A model generated the notes under the pieces. That model had not been told where the DNA came from, made no database searches, and worked only from the letters and a program-made list of their open reading frames with translations. Shown here one piece after another: positions 1 to 8,700 of a stretch of 64,000 nt of DNA. The position numbers and the translations under genes are program-made. The stretch covers positions 1 through 64,000 of the forward strand of contig JBOEGE010000005.1 of NCBI GenBank assembly GCA_050633265.1. The letters are read 5' to 3'. Position 1 is the first letter of the stretch. Each line of letters begins with the position of its first letter. The DNA comes from JBLHZY01 sp050633265 (GTDB lineage Bacteria > Pseudomonadota > Alphaproteobacteria > Rhodobacterales > Rhodobacteraceae).

Positions 1-158
1 TGCCCTTCGGCATAGATCGTATCAAAGGCGAGGCTCGATTTGCCCGAGCCCGAGAGCCCGGTAATCACCACCAGTTTATCGCGCGGAATATCCACATCGA
101 TGTTCTTGAGATTATGCTCCCGCGCGCCGCGGACTTCGATATTTTTCTGCTCGGCCAT
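1..158 (-). CDS. uvrA: UvrABC system protein A, N-terminal fragment
   Basis: This is the first 52 codons of the excinuclease ABC damage-recognition ATPase; the rest lies beyond the window edge. The protein begins MAEQKNIEVRGAREHNLKNI and contains the first Walker A motif GLSGSGKSS at about residues 34-42, which is diagnostic for UvrA. In the family this ABC-type ATP-binding site drives dimerisation and loading of UvrB at DNA lesions in nucleotide excision repair. The ATG at 156-158 gives the standard UvrA N-terminus. A LexA-type box lies 66 bp upstream, so SOS induction is expected. The gene is divergent from the rhodanese gene. Confidence 0.96.
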   Translation of the reverse strand, partial: MAEQKNIEVRGAREHNLKNIDVDIPRDKLVVITGLSGSGKSSLAFDTIYAEG

Positions 159-223
159 GCTCACGCCCCTGTTCGACCGTTAACAGATAGGACAGTGGCG
201 TTGAGTCTCCAACCCCAAAAAGT

Positions 224-238
224 GAACAGAGGGTGAAC
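224..238 (-). promoter_or_regulatory. Alphaproteobacterial LexA (SOS) box upstream of uvrA
   Basis: The sequence GAACAGAGGGTGAAC is an exact GAAC-N7-GAAC direct repeat, equal to GTTC-N7-GTTC on the other strand. That is the established LexA site of alphaproteobacteria such as Rhodobacter. It lies 66 bp before the uvrA start codon and about 180 bp before the divergent rhodanese gene. Regulation of uvrA is the inferred role. Confidence 0.85.
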
Positions 239-420
239 GGGCCTTGAAGCTGCGGTAAAAACAACGCTGCACGGGCGGCAGCGGATCTGATATGAGGGGG
301 GATGCGCGCAGGGGGCTTGATACATTCAAATTTCCATATATATCATTTACTGAGAGGCCTGGCGAGAAGACCTCGCAGGCCGTTGGGCACGGGCCCATTG
401 ATCACAGGACGGGAAGACAT

Positions 421-789
421 ATGTTCAATTTTCTAAATCCACGCGCGGGTGGCGGCGTTGTTCAAATGGCGGCAGAGGCGGCGATTGCGGCGGCGGCCAA
501 GGGCGAGATCATCTTGATTGATGTGCGCGATGGGGGCGAAGTTGCCGCTTCGGGCAAGGCCAAGGGCGCGCTTCATGTGCCGCTCGTGAGCTTGAGGATG
601 CGAGCGGATCCATCCAGCCCGGAATGCGATCCGGCCTTTAAGGCGGGCAAGCCGCTTGTGCTGTATTGCGCATCAGGCGCGCGCAGCCATGGGGCTGGCG
701 ATATGCTGCTTCAGATGGGTTATGAGGATGTGCGCAATCTTGGCGGCCTGCGGGATTGGGCCATGGCAGGCGGCGCGATTGAACGCTAA
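421..789 (+). CDS. Single-domain rhodanese-like sulfurtransferase
   Basis: This 122-residue protein has one rhodanese domain. The active-site loop reads CASGAR, with the catalytic cysteine inside LVLYCASGARS, followed by the usual GYEDVRNLGGLRDW tail. The family transfers sulfane sulfur from thiosulfate or persulfide donors to thiol acceptors; the acceptor here is unknown. No signal peptide is visible, so it is probably cytoplasmic. The start at 421 (MFNFLNPRAGG) follows a GGGA purine run; an in-frame start at 292 would add 43 residues that do not resemble the family. The 3' end is followed by a copy of the MSIFAKKK intergenic element and a hairpin terminator. Confidence 0.9.
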   Translation: MFNFLNPRAGGGVVQMAAEAAIAAAAKGEIILIDVRDGGEVAASGKAKGALHVPLVSLRMRADPSSPECDPAFKAGKPLVLYCASGARSHGAGDMLLQMGYEDVRNLGGLRDWAMAGGAIER

Positions 790-800
790 GCGATTGTTTT

Positions 801-823
801 TGAGTATTTTTGCCAAGAAAAAG
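801..823 (+). repeat. MSIFAKKK intergenic element, copy A
   Basis: The core GTATTTTTGCCAAGAAA recurs at six intergenic sites in this window. This copy starts 11 bp after the rhodanese stop codon and runs in the sense direction of that gene. Preceded by ATGA- or TTGA-like bases, it can be read as the peptide start MSIFAKKK. Function unknown. Confidence 0.8.
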
Positions 824-848
824 TCTGGGCGGGGTGCTTGAAGAGTAG

Positions 849-890
849 AAAAGGGGCGCGCGGATTTTTGGGCCTGCGGCGCCCCTTTTT
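849..890. terminator. Bidirectional rho-independent terminator between rhodanese and lpdA
   Basis: A long GC-rich inverted repeat (AAAAGGGGCGC at 849-859 against GCGCCCCTTTT at 879-889) with flanking A and T runs sits between two convergent genes. T-tracts follow the stem in both directions, so it can end both transcripts. The lpdA stop codon is immediately adjacent. Confidence 0.8.
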
Positions 891-891
891 G

Positions 892-2286
892 TTAGATATG
901 GATGGCGCGCCCATAGGCGGCGAGCACGGATTCATGCATCATTTCGCTAAGGGTTGGATGGGGGAAGACGGTGTTCATCAGGTCTTCTTCTGTGGTTTCA
1001 AGTGCGCGCCCGACCACATAGCCCTGGATCAATTCGGTGACTTCTGCGCCGATCATATGGGCGCCCAACAGCTCGCCTGTTTTGGCATCAAAGACGGTTT
1101 TGATCATGCCTTCGGCCTCGCCCAGGGCGACCGCTTTGCCATTGCCAATAAAGGGAAATTTGCCGATTTTGATCTCATATCCAAGGTCTTTTGCCTTGGC
1201 CTCGGTATAGCCAACGGAGGCGACTTGCGGCTGGCAATAGGTGCACCCGGCGATGCTTTCGGGCTTTACCGGATGGGGATGGCCGCCCGCGATCAGTTCG
1301 GCCACCATCACGCCTTCGTGGCTGGCTTTATGGGCAAGCCAGGGCGCGCCGGCGAGATCGCCAATGGCAAAAAGGCCGGGGACCTTGGTGCGGCAGAATT
1401 CGTCTGTGACAACATGGGTGCGGTCAATCTCAACCCCGAGCGCTTCAAGCCCGAGATCCTCAATATTGCCGACGATGCCGACAGCGGAAATGACCGTATC
1501 GAATTCGTGGGTTTCGACTTTTCCGCCTGTCTCGATATGGGCTGTCACCTTGCCTTTGGCGCGATCCAGCTTCTTGACCATGGCTTTTTCCATGATCGTC
1601 ATGCCTTGCTTTTGGAACTGCTTTTTGGCAAATGCGCTGATGTCTGCGTCTTCCACCGGAAGCACACGATCCATCACTTCGACAACGGTCGTATCAGCGC
1701 CTAGAGTGTTGTAAAAGCTGGCAAATTCGATGCCAATCGCGCCGGAGCCGATCACCAGAAGCTTCTTAGGCATACGCGGCGGATTAAGCGCATGGCGGTA
1801 AGTCCAGACCAGATCGCCATCGGCCTCTAGGCCCGGCAATTCGCGGGCGCGCGCGCCTGTGGCAAGGATGATCGCAGGGGCGGTGAGCTCTTGCGCGCCG
1901 GCCTCGGATGTAACCGAAACCTTGCCCGGCGCGCTGATCGTAGCGACGCCCATAATCACCTCGACTTTGTTTTTCTTCAGCAGGTGTTTGACCCCGCCTT
2001 CCATCTGTTTGGCCACGCCGCGCGAACGTTTGACCACCGCGGGAAGATCGTAATCAATCTTTTGCGCAGAGAGGCCAAATTCGGCCGCGCGCTCCATCAG
2101 GTGAAACACTTCAGAGGATCGCAGCAGCGCTTTAGTCGGGATACAGCCCCAGTTGAGGCAAATTCCGCCAAGGTTTTCACGCTCGACCACGGCCACGGAT
2201 TTACCAAGCTGGGCAGCGCGAATTGCCGCCACATAGCCCCCCGGCCCTGCGCCAATCACAACCACATCGTAAGATTTGCCAGACAT
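892..2286 (-). CDS. lpdA: Dihydrolipoyl dehydrogenase (E3)
   Basis: This 464-residue flavoprotein reoxidises dihydrolipoamide in 2-oxoacid dehydrogenase complexes, using FAD and NAD+. The FAD-binding VVIGAGPGGYVAAIRAAQLG is near the N-terminus, the redox-active disulfide motif is GGICLNWGCIPTK, the NAD site is LVIGSGAIGIEFASF, and the C-terminal catalytic His-Glu lies in FPHPTLSEMMHE. The length is typical. The start at 2286 (MSGKSYDVV) is preceded by a strong GAGGAG; an upstream in-frame start would add seven residues containing that ribosome site. No E1 or E2 gene follows within the window; the upstream context of the operon is DUF924, transcribed the same way. It may be a stand-alone lpd or serve several complexes. 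Confidence 0.96.
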   Translation of the reverse strand: MSGKSYDVVVIGAGPGGYVAAIRAAQLGKSVAVVERENLGGICLNWGCIPTKALLRSSEVFHLMERAAEFGLSAQKIDYDLPAVVKRSRGVAKQMEGGVKHLLKKNKVEVIMGVATISAPGKVSVTSEAGAQELTAPAIILATGARARELPGLEADGDLVWTYRHALNPPRMPKKLLVIGSGAIGIEFASFYNTLGADTTVVEVMDRVLPVEDADISAFAKKQFQKQGMTIMEKAMVKKLDRAKGKVTAHIETGGKVETHEFDTVISAVGIVGNIEDLGLEALGVEIDRTHVVTDEFCRTKVPGLFAIGDLAGAPWLAHKASHEGVMVAELIAGGHPHPVKPESIAGCTYCQPQVASVGYTEAKAKDLGYEIKIGKFPFIGNGKAVALGEAEGMIKTVFDAKTGELLGAHMIGAEVTELIQGYVVGRALETTEEDLMNTVFPHPTLSEMMHESVLAAYGRAIHI

Positions 2287-2384
2287 GCGACTCTCCTCGC
2301 GTTTCAAATTAGTTTGATATTAAACTATCCTCAAACGCGCGGCAATCGCCCTTGCTCATTTGCCTCTTTTTCGCCCGCGCCGCC

Positions 2385-2960
2385 CTAGCTGTCTTGCAGT
2401 TCGCGCAGCTTGGCGCCATAGCCGCCCCCGCTCACATAGGCCGCCTCTTCGGCGCTGGAGACACGCTCAAGCGCTTGATTTCGTGTTGGAAAACGGCCAA
2501 ATTCACGGATCACTTCGCGATGTGCCTGAGCATGGATCAGCGTGCCCTCGCGCCCGATGGGCATCCGCTCGGCAATCAATCGCACGCAGCGATCCTGATC
2601 CGAAAGGTTCTCAGAATGCATCAAGGGGAGGTAAAAGAACTGGCGCGCCGGCTCATCAATGCGCAGATCCCAACCTTTTTGGATCGCGGCTTTGGCCGCT
2701 GCGAGCGCCAGCTTATCTGTGCAAAACGCCTTGCCCGCCCCGCGAAACATATTGCGCGAGAATTGATCGAGCAGAATGATATAAGCGAGGCTCCCGGTGG
2801 GATAGGTCAGCCAAAGCGCAAACGCCCCCTCAACCGCCTCTTCCCACAGCGGCAAAAACCGCTCGCGGATACGCGCATCAAGCGCATCGCTCACCTCATA
2901 CCAGCCCTTTTGCCCAACCTCATCCAGCCAAAAACTGAGAATTTCCTGCGGTTTATCCAT
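2385..2960 (-). CDS. DUF924 family protein
   Basis: This 191-residue cytoplasmic protein belongs to DUF924, an uncharacterised helical family. Typical signatures are ILSFWLDEVGQKGWYE at the N-terminus, FSRNMFRG in the middle, and FFYLPLMHSEN followed by RFPTRN towards the end. The start MDKPQEILSFW at 2960 matches the family; an upstream frame adds 27 basic residues with no family support. It sits upstream of lpdA on the same strand, with a 98-bp gap. The molecular function is not known. Confidence 0.88.
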   Translation of the reverse strand: MDKPQEILSFWLDEVGQKGWYEVSDALDARIRERFLPLWEEAVEGAFALWLTYPTGSLAYIILLDQFSRNMFRGAGKAFCTDKLALAAAKAAIQKGWDLRIDEPARQFFYLPLMHSENLSDQDRCVRLIAERMPIGREGTLIHAQAHREVIREFGRFPTRNQALERVSSAEEAAYVSGGGYGAKLRELQDS

Positions 2961-3069
2961 TGTATTTGCCCCTGGCCTTTCCAAAGCCTGTCCCTGCTTT
3001 CGCGCCTGTCGCGCGCCCTGAAACGAGCGTTGCAAATGCATTGTTCAAAAGCAAGCAATGCAGACAATT

Positions 3070-4353
3070 TTAACGATTGAGTGGGTTTTGCGCCGCATTT
3101 TCAAGCGCTTCTTCGGCTTCTGCATGTTCAATCGCCCATTCCTGCGCGACTTCCATCGCAACCGCCCCCGCCGTGGGCAAAACAGAAACATAGGCCGACG
3201 TATCCTCATGGGCCCGGGCGGGGCGGCGCGTCATCCGCCAACCTGCATAGATCGAAACCGCCAGCATCAAAACCGCCACCAACATCCAAAAGCCCCCCGG
3301 CCCAAAGACGCCCATCAACCAGCCCGTCAGCAGCGGCCCGGCGATGGCGCCAACCCCGTTGATAAACAAAAGCCCCGCAGAGGCGGCCGCCATATCTTCG
3401 GGCTCCAGAAAATCATTCGTATAGGCAATAAGCAACGAATACAAAGGGTTAGCTGCGCCCCCAGTCATAAAGGCAACCCCCAAGAGCACCGCATAATGCG
3501 TGTCAAAAAAGATCCCGACCCCCGAAGCGATTGCCCCCACAGCCGCCACGATCAAGATCAAAAGCCGGCGATCCATCCGGTCCGAAAGCCAGCCAATCGG
3601 ATATTGCAGCACCACCGCACCGACATAAATCACCGCAACAAAGGCCGAGATTTCACCAACGCTCAGCCCCGCGACCGTCCCGTAAACCGCCGCCATGCCA
3701 AACTGCGCAGCAAACACCCCGCCCATCAGAAAAATCCCGACACAGCCAAGCGGCGATGCATTCCAAAGCCCGGGCAGATCCATCCGCTTGGTCGCTTCAA
3801 ACGCCGGGGTCGGATTGACCGAAAGCAAGATCGGCGCAAACGAAATCGACACCAGCACCGAAGGGATCACAAACAGGATAAAGCCCGATGGTTCGCCAAT
3901 CGCCAAAATCCCTTGGGCGGCGATGATCCCGACCATTTGCACCATCATATAAAGCGACAGGGCTTTGCCGCGATTTTGGTTGCTTGCGGCATTGTTGAGC
4001 CAGCTCTCGGCTGTCACGTAAACCCCTGAAAAACAAAAGCCAATCACGACCCGCAGAATGCTCCAGGCCCATGGTTCTGTGACCGTCGGATAAAGGATCA
4101 GCACCGCAGAAATAAACGAACCAAGCGCCGCAAAGACCCGCACATGCCCCACCCGGCGGATCATTTCCGGCGCAAGCCGCGAGCCGCCCAAAAAGCCAAC
4201 AAAATACGCCGACATCACCACAGACATCGAGAAGGTCGAAAACTCCTCAATCCCGCCGCGCACGCCCAAAAGCGTTCCTTGCATCCCATTGCCGACCATC
4301 AACAGCATCATGCCCAAAAGCAGCGGCCAGGCAGATTTTAACACTTGGAACAT
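3070..4353 (-). CDS. MFS transporter, YcaD-like
   Basis: This 427-residue integral membrane protein has about twelve hydrophobic segments, from WPLLLGMMLLMVGNG at the N-terminus to MLVAVLMLAVSIYAG near residue 370. A conserved MFS cytoplasmic loop is visible as GWLSDRMDRR before the second half, and SRLAPEMIRRVGHVR takes the place of the loop 2-3 signature. The C-terminal tail of about 50 residues is acidic and soluble. The pattern resembles the YcaD/TsgA-like subgroup, whose substrates are mostly unknown. The start MFQVLKSAWP at 4353 was chosen; a start 15 bases further upstream (MERRP) is possible. Substrate cannot be inferred from the neighbours. Confidence 0.88.
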   Translation of the reverse strand: MFQVLKSAWPLLLGMMLLMVGNGMQGTLLGVRGGIEEFSTFSMSVVMSAYFVGFLGGSRLAPEMIRRVGHVRVFAALGSFISAVLILYPTVTEPWAWSILRVVIGFCFSGVYVTAESWLNNAASNQNRGKALSLYMMVQMVGIIAAQGILAIGEPSGFILFVIPSVLVSISFAPILLSVNPTPAFEATKRMDLPGLWNASPLGCVGIFLMGGVFAAQFGMAAVYGTVAGLSVGEISAFVAVIYVGAVVLQYPIGWLSDRMDRRLLILIVAAVGAIASGVGIFFDTHYAVLLGVAFMTGGAANPLYSLLIAYTNDFLEPEDMAAASAGLLFINGVGAIAGPLLTGWLMGVFGPGGFWMLVAVLMLAVSIYAGWRMTRRPARAHEDTSAYVSVLPTAGAVAMEVAQEWAIEHAEAEEALENAAQNPLNR

Positions 4354-4553
4354 GGGGCGTCTTTCCAATCAAAACAAAGCAGAGCAAGAGAGCCCAGCCT
4401 ATGGGGCCGCGCGCGCCGATGAAACCATCTATTTGCGACATATAGAGGCGCGTTTTGACCATGTCGCAGGCCAGATAAGCGCGGCCAGAGAAGCCTTTGC
4501 CAGATCATCAAAGCCAGAGAAGCAAAACCCTGTGAATTTTCTGTAAATTTTAG

Positions 4554-5627
4554 CTAACTTTGATGCGCTATCCCGCCCGGCAGCAGCAAAGACGCATCCC
4601 CGTAAGAGAAAAACCGATAGTTTTCGGCAATCGCATGGGCGTAAATCTCGCGGATACGCTGCTGGCCGATCAGCGCCGAGACAAGCATCATCAAGGTCGA
4701 TTTTGGCAGGTGAAAATTGGTCATCAGCGCGTCTGTGATGCGAAATTCATAGCCCGGGCGGATGAAAATATCGGTCTCGCCAACCCAAGGCGCGATCTCT
4801 CCCGGCCTTGGGGCCGCGCTTTCGATCAGCCGCAGCGCGGTTGTGCCCACCGGGATAATCCGCCCGCCCGCAGCGCGGGTCGCGTTGATTTCATCCGCCG
4901 CTTCTGCGCGCACTTCGCCCCATTCGGCATGCATTTTATGATCATCCGGATCATCAACCTTGACCGGCAAGAACGTCCCCGCCCCCACATGCAGCGTCAC
5001 ATGGCTGCGCGTGATCCCCTTGGCGGCAAGCGCCTCGAGCAGCGCAGCATCAAAATGCAACGAAGCCGTCGGCGCCGCAACAGCGCCGGAATTGCGCGCC
5101 CAAACCGTCTGATAATCCTCGCGATCCTGCGCGTCCGAGGCCCGTTTGGCCGCGATATAGGGCGGCAGCGGCATCATCCCGGCCGCATCCAATGCCGCAT
5201 CGAAATCCGGCCCCGTTAGATTGAATTGAAGCCGCGCCGCATCCTCTTCGCGCCCCAGCATCGTTGCGCTCAGATCGGGGGAAAAGACGATCTCCTCGCC
5301 CTCTTTAAGCTTGCGCAATGGCTTGATCAAAGCGCGCCAAACGCCTGCCTCGGCGCAGGGCTCAAGCAAGGTCACTTCAATGCGCGCGCTGACCTCTCCT
5401 TGGGCTGATTGGCGGGTTCTATGGCCCGAAAGCCGCGCCGGGATCACCTTGGTATCATTCAAAACGAGCCGATCACCGGGGCGTAAATACTCTAATATAT
5501 CAAAGACATGGCGATCTTCGATCCGATCGGGCCCTGCCACGAGAAGGCGCGAGGATGTGCGCGGGCGGGCCGGGCGCGTTGCGATCAAATCCTCGGGCAG
5601 ATCAAAATCAAAATCGGAAAGTTTCAT
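4554..5627 (-). CDS. queA: S-adenosylmethionine:tRNA ribosyltransferase-isomerase
   Basis: QueA transfers and isomerises the ribosyl moiety of S-adenosylmethionine onto preQ1-modified tRNA, giving epoxyqueuosine at position 34 of GUN-anticodon tRNAs. The 357-residue sequence has the family start MKLSDFDFDLPEDLIATRPA, the LVLNDTKVIPARL segment, HVGAGTFLPVK, and the C-terminal TNFHLPKSTLMMLVSAL. The ATG at 5627 gives the standard N-terminus; frames further upstream run through a 39-bp tandem repeat and are not credible as protein. The partner enzyme gene tgt lies about 38 kb away in the same window. The tRNA-Asp(GUC) genes in this window encode natural substrates. Confidence 0.96.
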   Translation of the reverse strand: MKLSDFDFDLPEDLIATRPARPRTSSRLLVAGPDRIEDRHVFDILEYLRPGDRLVLNDTKVIPARLSGHRTRQSAQGEVSARIEVTLLEPCAEAGVWRALIKPLRKLKEGEEIVFSPDLSATMLGREEDAARLQFNLTGPDFDAALDAAGMMPLPPYIAAKRASDAQDREDYQTVWARNSGAVAAPTASLHFDAALLEALAAKGITRSHVTLHVGAGTFLPVKVDDPDDHKMHAEWGEVRAEAADEINATRAAGGRIIPVGTTALRLIESAAPRPGEIAPWVGETDIFIRPGYEFRITDALMTNFHLPKSTLMMLVSALIGQQRIREIYAHAIAENYRFFSYGDASLLLPGGIAHQS

Positions 5628-5697
5628 GCCATCGGCCTCGTTTTTTCGCGCATATGCGCGCCATAACATCGCTCTGGCGCGCGCACCAGCCCGTGCT

Positions 5698-5787
5698 GCC
5701 AAACTGCGCGGTCTATCCACGCCGCCAATCTGCCCCGCCAAACTGCGCGGTCAATCCACGCCGCCAATCCATGCTGCCAAACTCGCC
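5698..5787. repeat. 39-bp tandem repeat, 2.3 copies
   Basis: Two full units (5698-5736 and 5737-5775) and 12 bases of a third (5776-5787) follow each other with an exact 39-bp period. The units begin GCCAAACTGCGCGGTC and differ at a few positions near the end. The repeat fills the gap between the AsmA-like gene (stop at 5789) and queA, immediately upstream of queA. The role is unknown; replication slippage of intergenic DNA is the simplest explanation. Confidence 0.9.
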
Positions 5788-5788
5788 A

Positions 5789-8700
5789 CTATTGCGCCGG
5801 TTGCTTGGGCGGCGGGCGGCGGAAAATCTCACGAAACATCCCCGGTGTGAGGATCGAAAGCGGGTTCACCTGCACCGCCGGATTGGCCGCCCCGCCGCTG
5901 AGCTTGAAGTTAAAGCCAAACAGCCCCTCGCCTTTGCGGGTAAACATCTGGCCAATCCCATTCAAGAAATACACCGGCGAAATCACCCCCTGCATATCCA
6001 TCTGGGAGCGGGTCAAATCATAGCGCCCATCAAGCGAGACCCCAAGCGAAGGCCCAACCGCAGAAGAGCGATAAAGCGTGACCATTTTGGGATCGAGCCG
6101 GAAATCGGCCTCAACATCGGTAAAGCGAATGCCGGGGCCCGAAAGCTGCTCAAGCAGGCCAACAACAGAGATCGCCGAAAGCATCTCGGTCAGGGCCGGC
6201 GCGCCAACGATTTTGGTATCGCTCAGGGTCAGGCGGCCCTCATAGGTTCCCTCGGCCTTAACCGGTGTGAGGATCAGATCAAGCGCCCCGCCGCGCGCTG
6301 TATCAAAGACCCCTGCTGCGCGCAAAGCCGCGCCGCCATCGCTGCCTTTGATACGGATCACCGGCCCATTGCGCGAAGGGGCAAGCGCGCCCTTAACAGC
6401 GGCCGCACCATTGACCAACCCATTGAAATCGCCCTGAAATCCGCCACCACTGGTGAATGTCCCGCGAAACGGCTGAAGGGAAATCCCCTCTGAGATGATC
6501 AAGCGATCCAACGCCAAAGTGATCGGCCCCGCGCTTGCGCCTGCGCTGCTTGCGCCGCCCTGCCCAAAGGAGGTTTTGCGCACATCAATCCGCCCGCCCG
6601 TAACCTCAACCCCGACCGCACGCCCGGCCCCGCGCCCCACAAGGCGCAGCGGCGCATCAAGCCATTGCCCGACCTTCACATTGGCAAATTTCGCCTCATC
6701 CAAAGCACCGCCTTTGCGCAGGGTCACCCGCCCCCCTTTGGCGCTCAGCCCGGGCGCCGACATATCAAGCGCGGTGATCATCGGATCCGCGCCGAGCCGC
6801 CCCTCAACCGCGAGCCGCCCGGTGCGATTGCGCGCCTTGGACCAGCCAAGCGGGGCCAGCCGCAGCCCCATGGAATTGAGATCCGAAGTCAGGCGAAAGG
6901 CAGGCGGCGCATCCGGGCGCAGATCAAGCGAGAACTGCCCGCGCCCTTCCCCGCGCAGCGATCCTTTGGGAAGCGCGATGCCAAACTCATCCAAGAAACC
7001 TTGATCAAGCGTCACAACGCCCGAAACAGAAGAGCGCCCGCCCTGGCCTGCACCGATTTTCTGTGTCCAGGCGCCCTCGCCCACAGCCTTGCCAAGGCGC
7101 GCCTGCCCCGAGATCGAAACCGCATCTGGCCCCGCCGTGACTTGCAGCGATTTGGCCGACAAAAGCCGCGGGGCGGCCAGCGCGCTGCTTTGGACATCGC
7201 TCAAGACGCCTGCAACCGCATAAGAGACATCGCTGAGGTCTATTTCTTTCTTCAAAGGAAGGGCAATATCGGCCGACATCGCAGCCGCACCAACGGCAAT
7301 ATCTTCTGCAATATCAGTCGCTTTGAGGATATTGAACGGTTTCATATTCAGCAATGAAAGCGCTGCGGTCGTGCTGCTTTGCGTGGCCAGAGCGATCTCC
7401 ATCATCGCGGGTTTTTGGCCAATATCGGGGATGCGGATCACCGTGCCTGCGGGCAAAACATCGCCCCCCAACGGCGCCTCAACCACCCCCTCTTCAATCA
7501 CCAAAGCGAATGCATCCTCAATGATCGTCCCGTAACCTGCGCCGCCCGTTATCGGGGGCAAATGTTTGAGATAGCTCACCTGCGCCCCCTCAAACCCAAA
7601 CCCAAGCGAAAAGCGCGGCGCCTCAGCCGGCGAAACCCGCAGCGCGCTCTTGATTTCGCGCAGGGTGGCTTGATGCACGTTTTGCGCAATCCAGGCGCGG
7701 GTGTTGGGGATGGCATTGAGCGGCCAAAGCGCCAAAACCCGCGCTTTATTCGCCGCGGCCATCTCAATATCGGCCGAAACATCCCAGCCCTCTTTGCGCG
7801 CCCGCACCTGCCCTTTGGCCAAGATCCGCTCCTCGCCCTCGCGCAGCATCGCCTGGCCAATATCCATCGTAAACGGATCAAGGCGCAGGCGAAAATCAAT
7901 CGCCCCTTCTTGCGCAGAAAGCGGCTCGGCAAACATCTCGGTTGATGCAAATTTCATATCCGCCAGCGCAAATTGCCCAAGCAAAGCGCTCGGCCAGCCT
8001 TGGGTATAATCGCTCAGATAGGCCTGCCCCGAGGCGCGCAGACTAACCGTTTCACTCACCACAGAGACTTCAGAAAACCGCAGCCGGTCCAGCGCCGGAT
8101 CAAAGGTAAAATAGGCGCGCCCCTTCTCAAATCCGATCGGTTTTGCCCCTTGGATCGGCTCAAGCGCGCCCTGGCCAAATTCAAGCGTCCCGGTCAGCGC
8201 ATCCAACTGGCCCGCAGTATCAAGACGCGCGCGCAAAGCCCCGGCAATCGGCGCATTCAGCACGCTCAAAAAGGTCAGCGCAGGCGATTGCAGCGCGATA
8301 TCGCCCGCAGCGGCATTCTCAAAGCGCGCGCCAAATTCCGCATTGCCACCGCCCTTTGGTTTGGTGAAATTCAGCTCAATCGGGGCGAGCTCTTCTGTCC
8401 CATTAAAAACTTCGAAATTCATTGAAAGTTCAACGGCTTGATCAGTGTTCTTCAAGCTCAACGCGCCGCCTGTTACCTGCCAAAGCCGATGCGAACGCGC
8501 ATCCTCCAACGTCAGCGTCAAATCGCTGGCCTCGATCAAGGTGACCTCTTTGAGCGGCGCCCGAGAGAAGGCGCGATCAATCTCGGCCATTGCGCTTCCC
8601 AAGGTCCCGGTTGAGGCATCCGTGCCAGCGGCAAAAGAGATGTCAAACTGCCCATCCGCGCGCCGCCGCAGAACCGCCTGCGCGCCCGAAAGCCGCAAAA

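Noticed and set aside
838..1704. Long plus-strand open frame antisense to lpdA
   Set aside because: It mirrors the codon periodicity of lpdA, has no family likeness and no ribosome site. lpdA itself is unambiguous.
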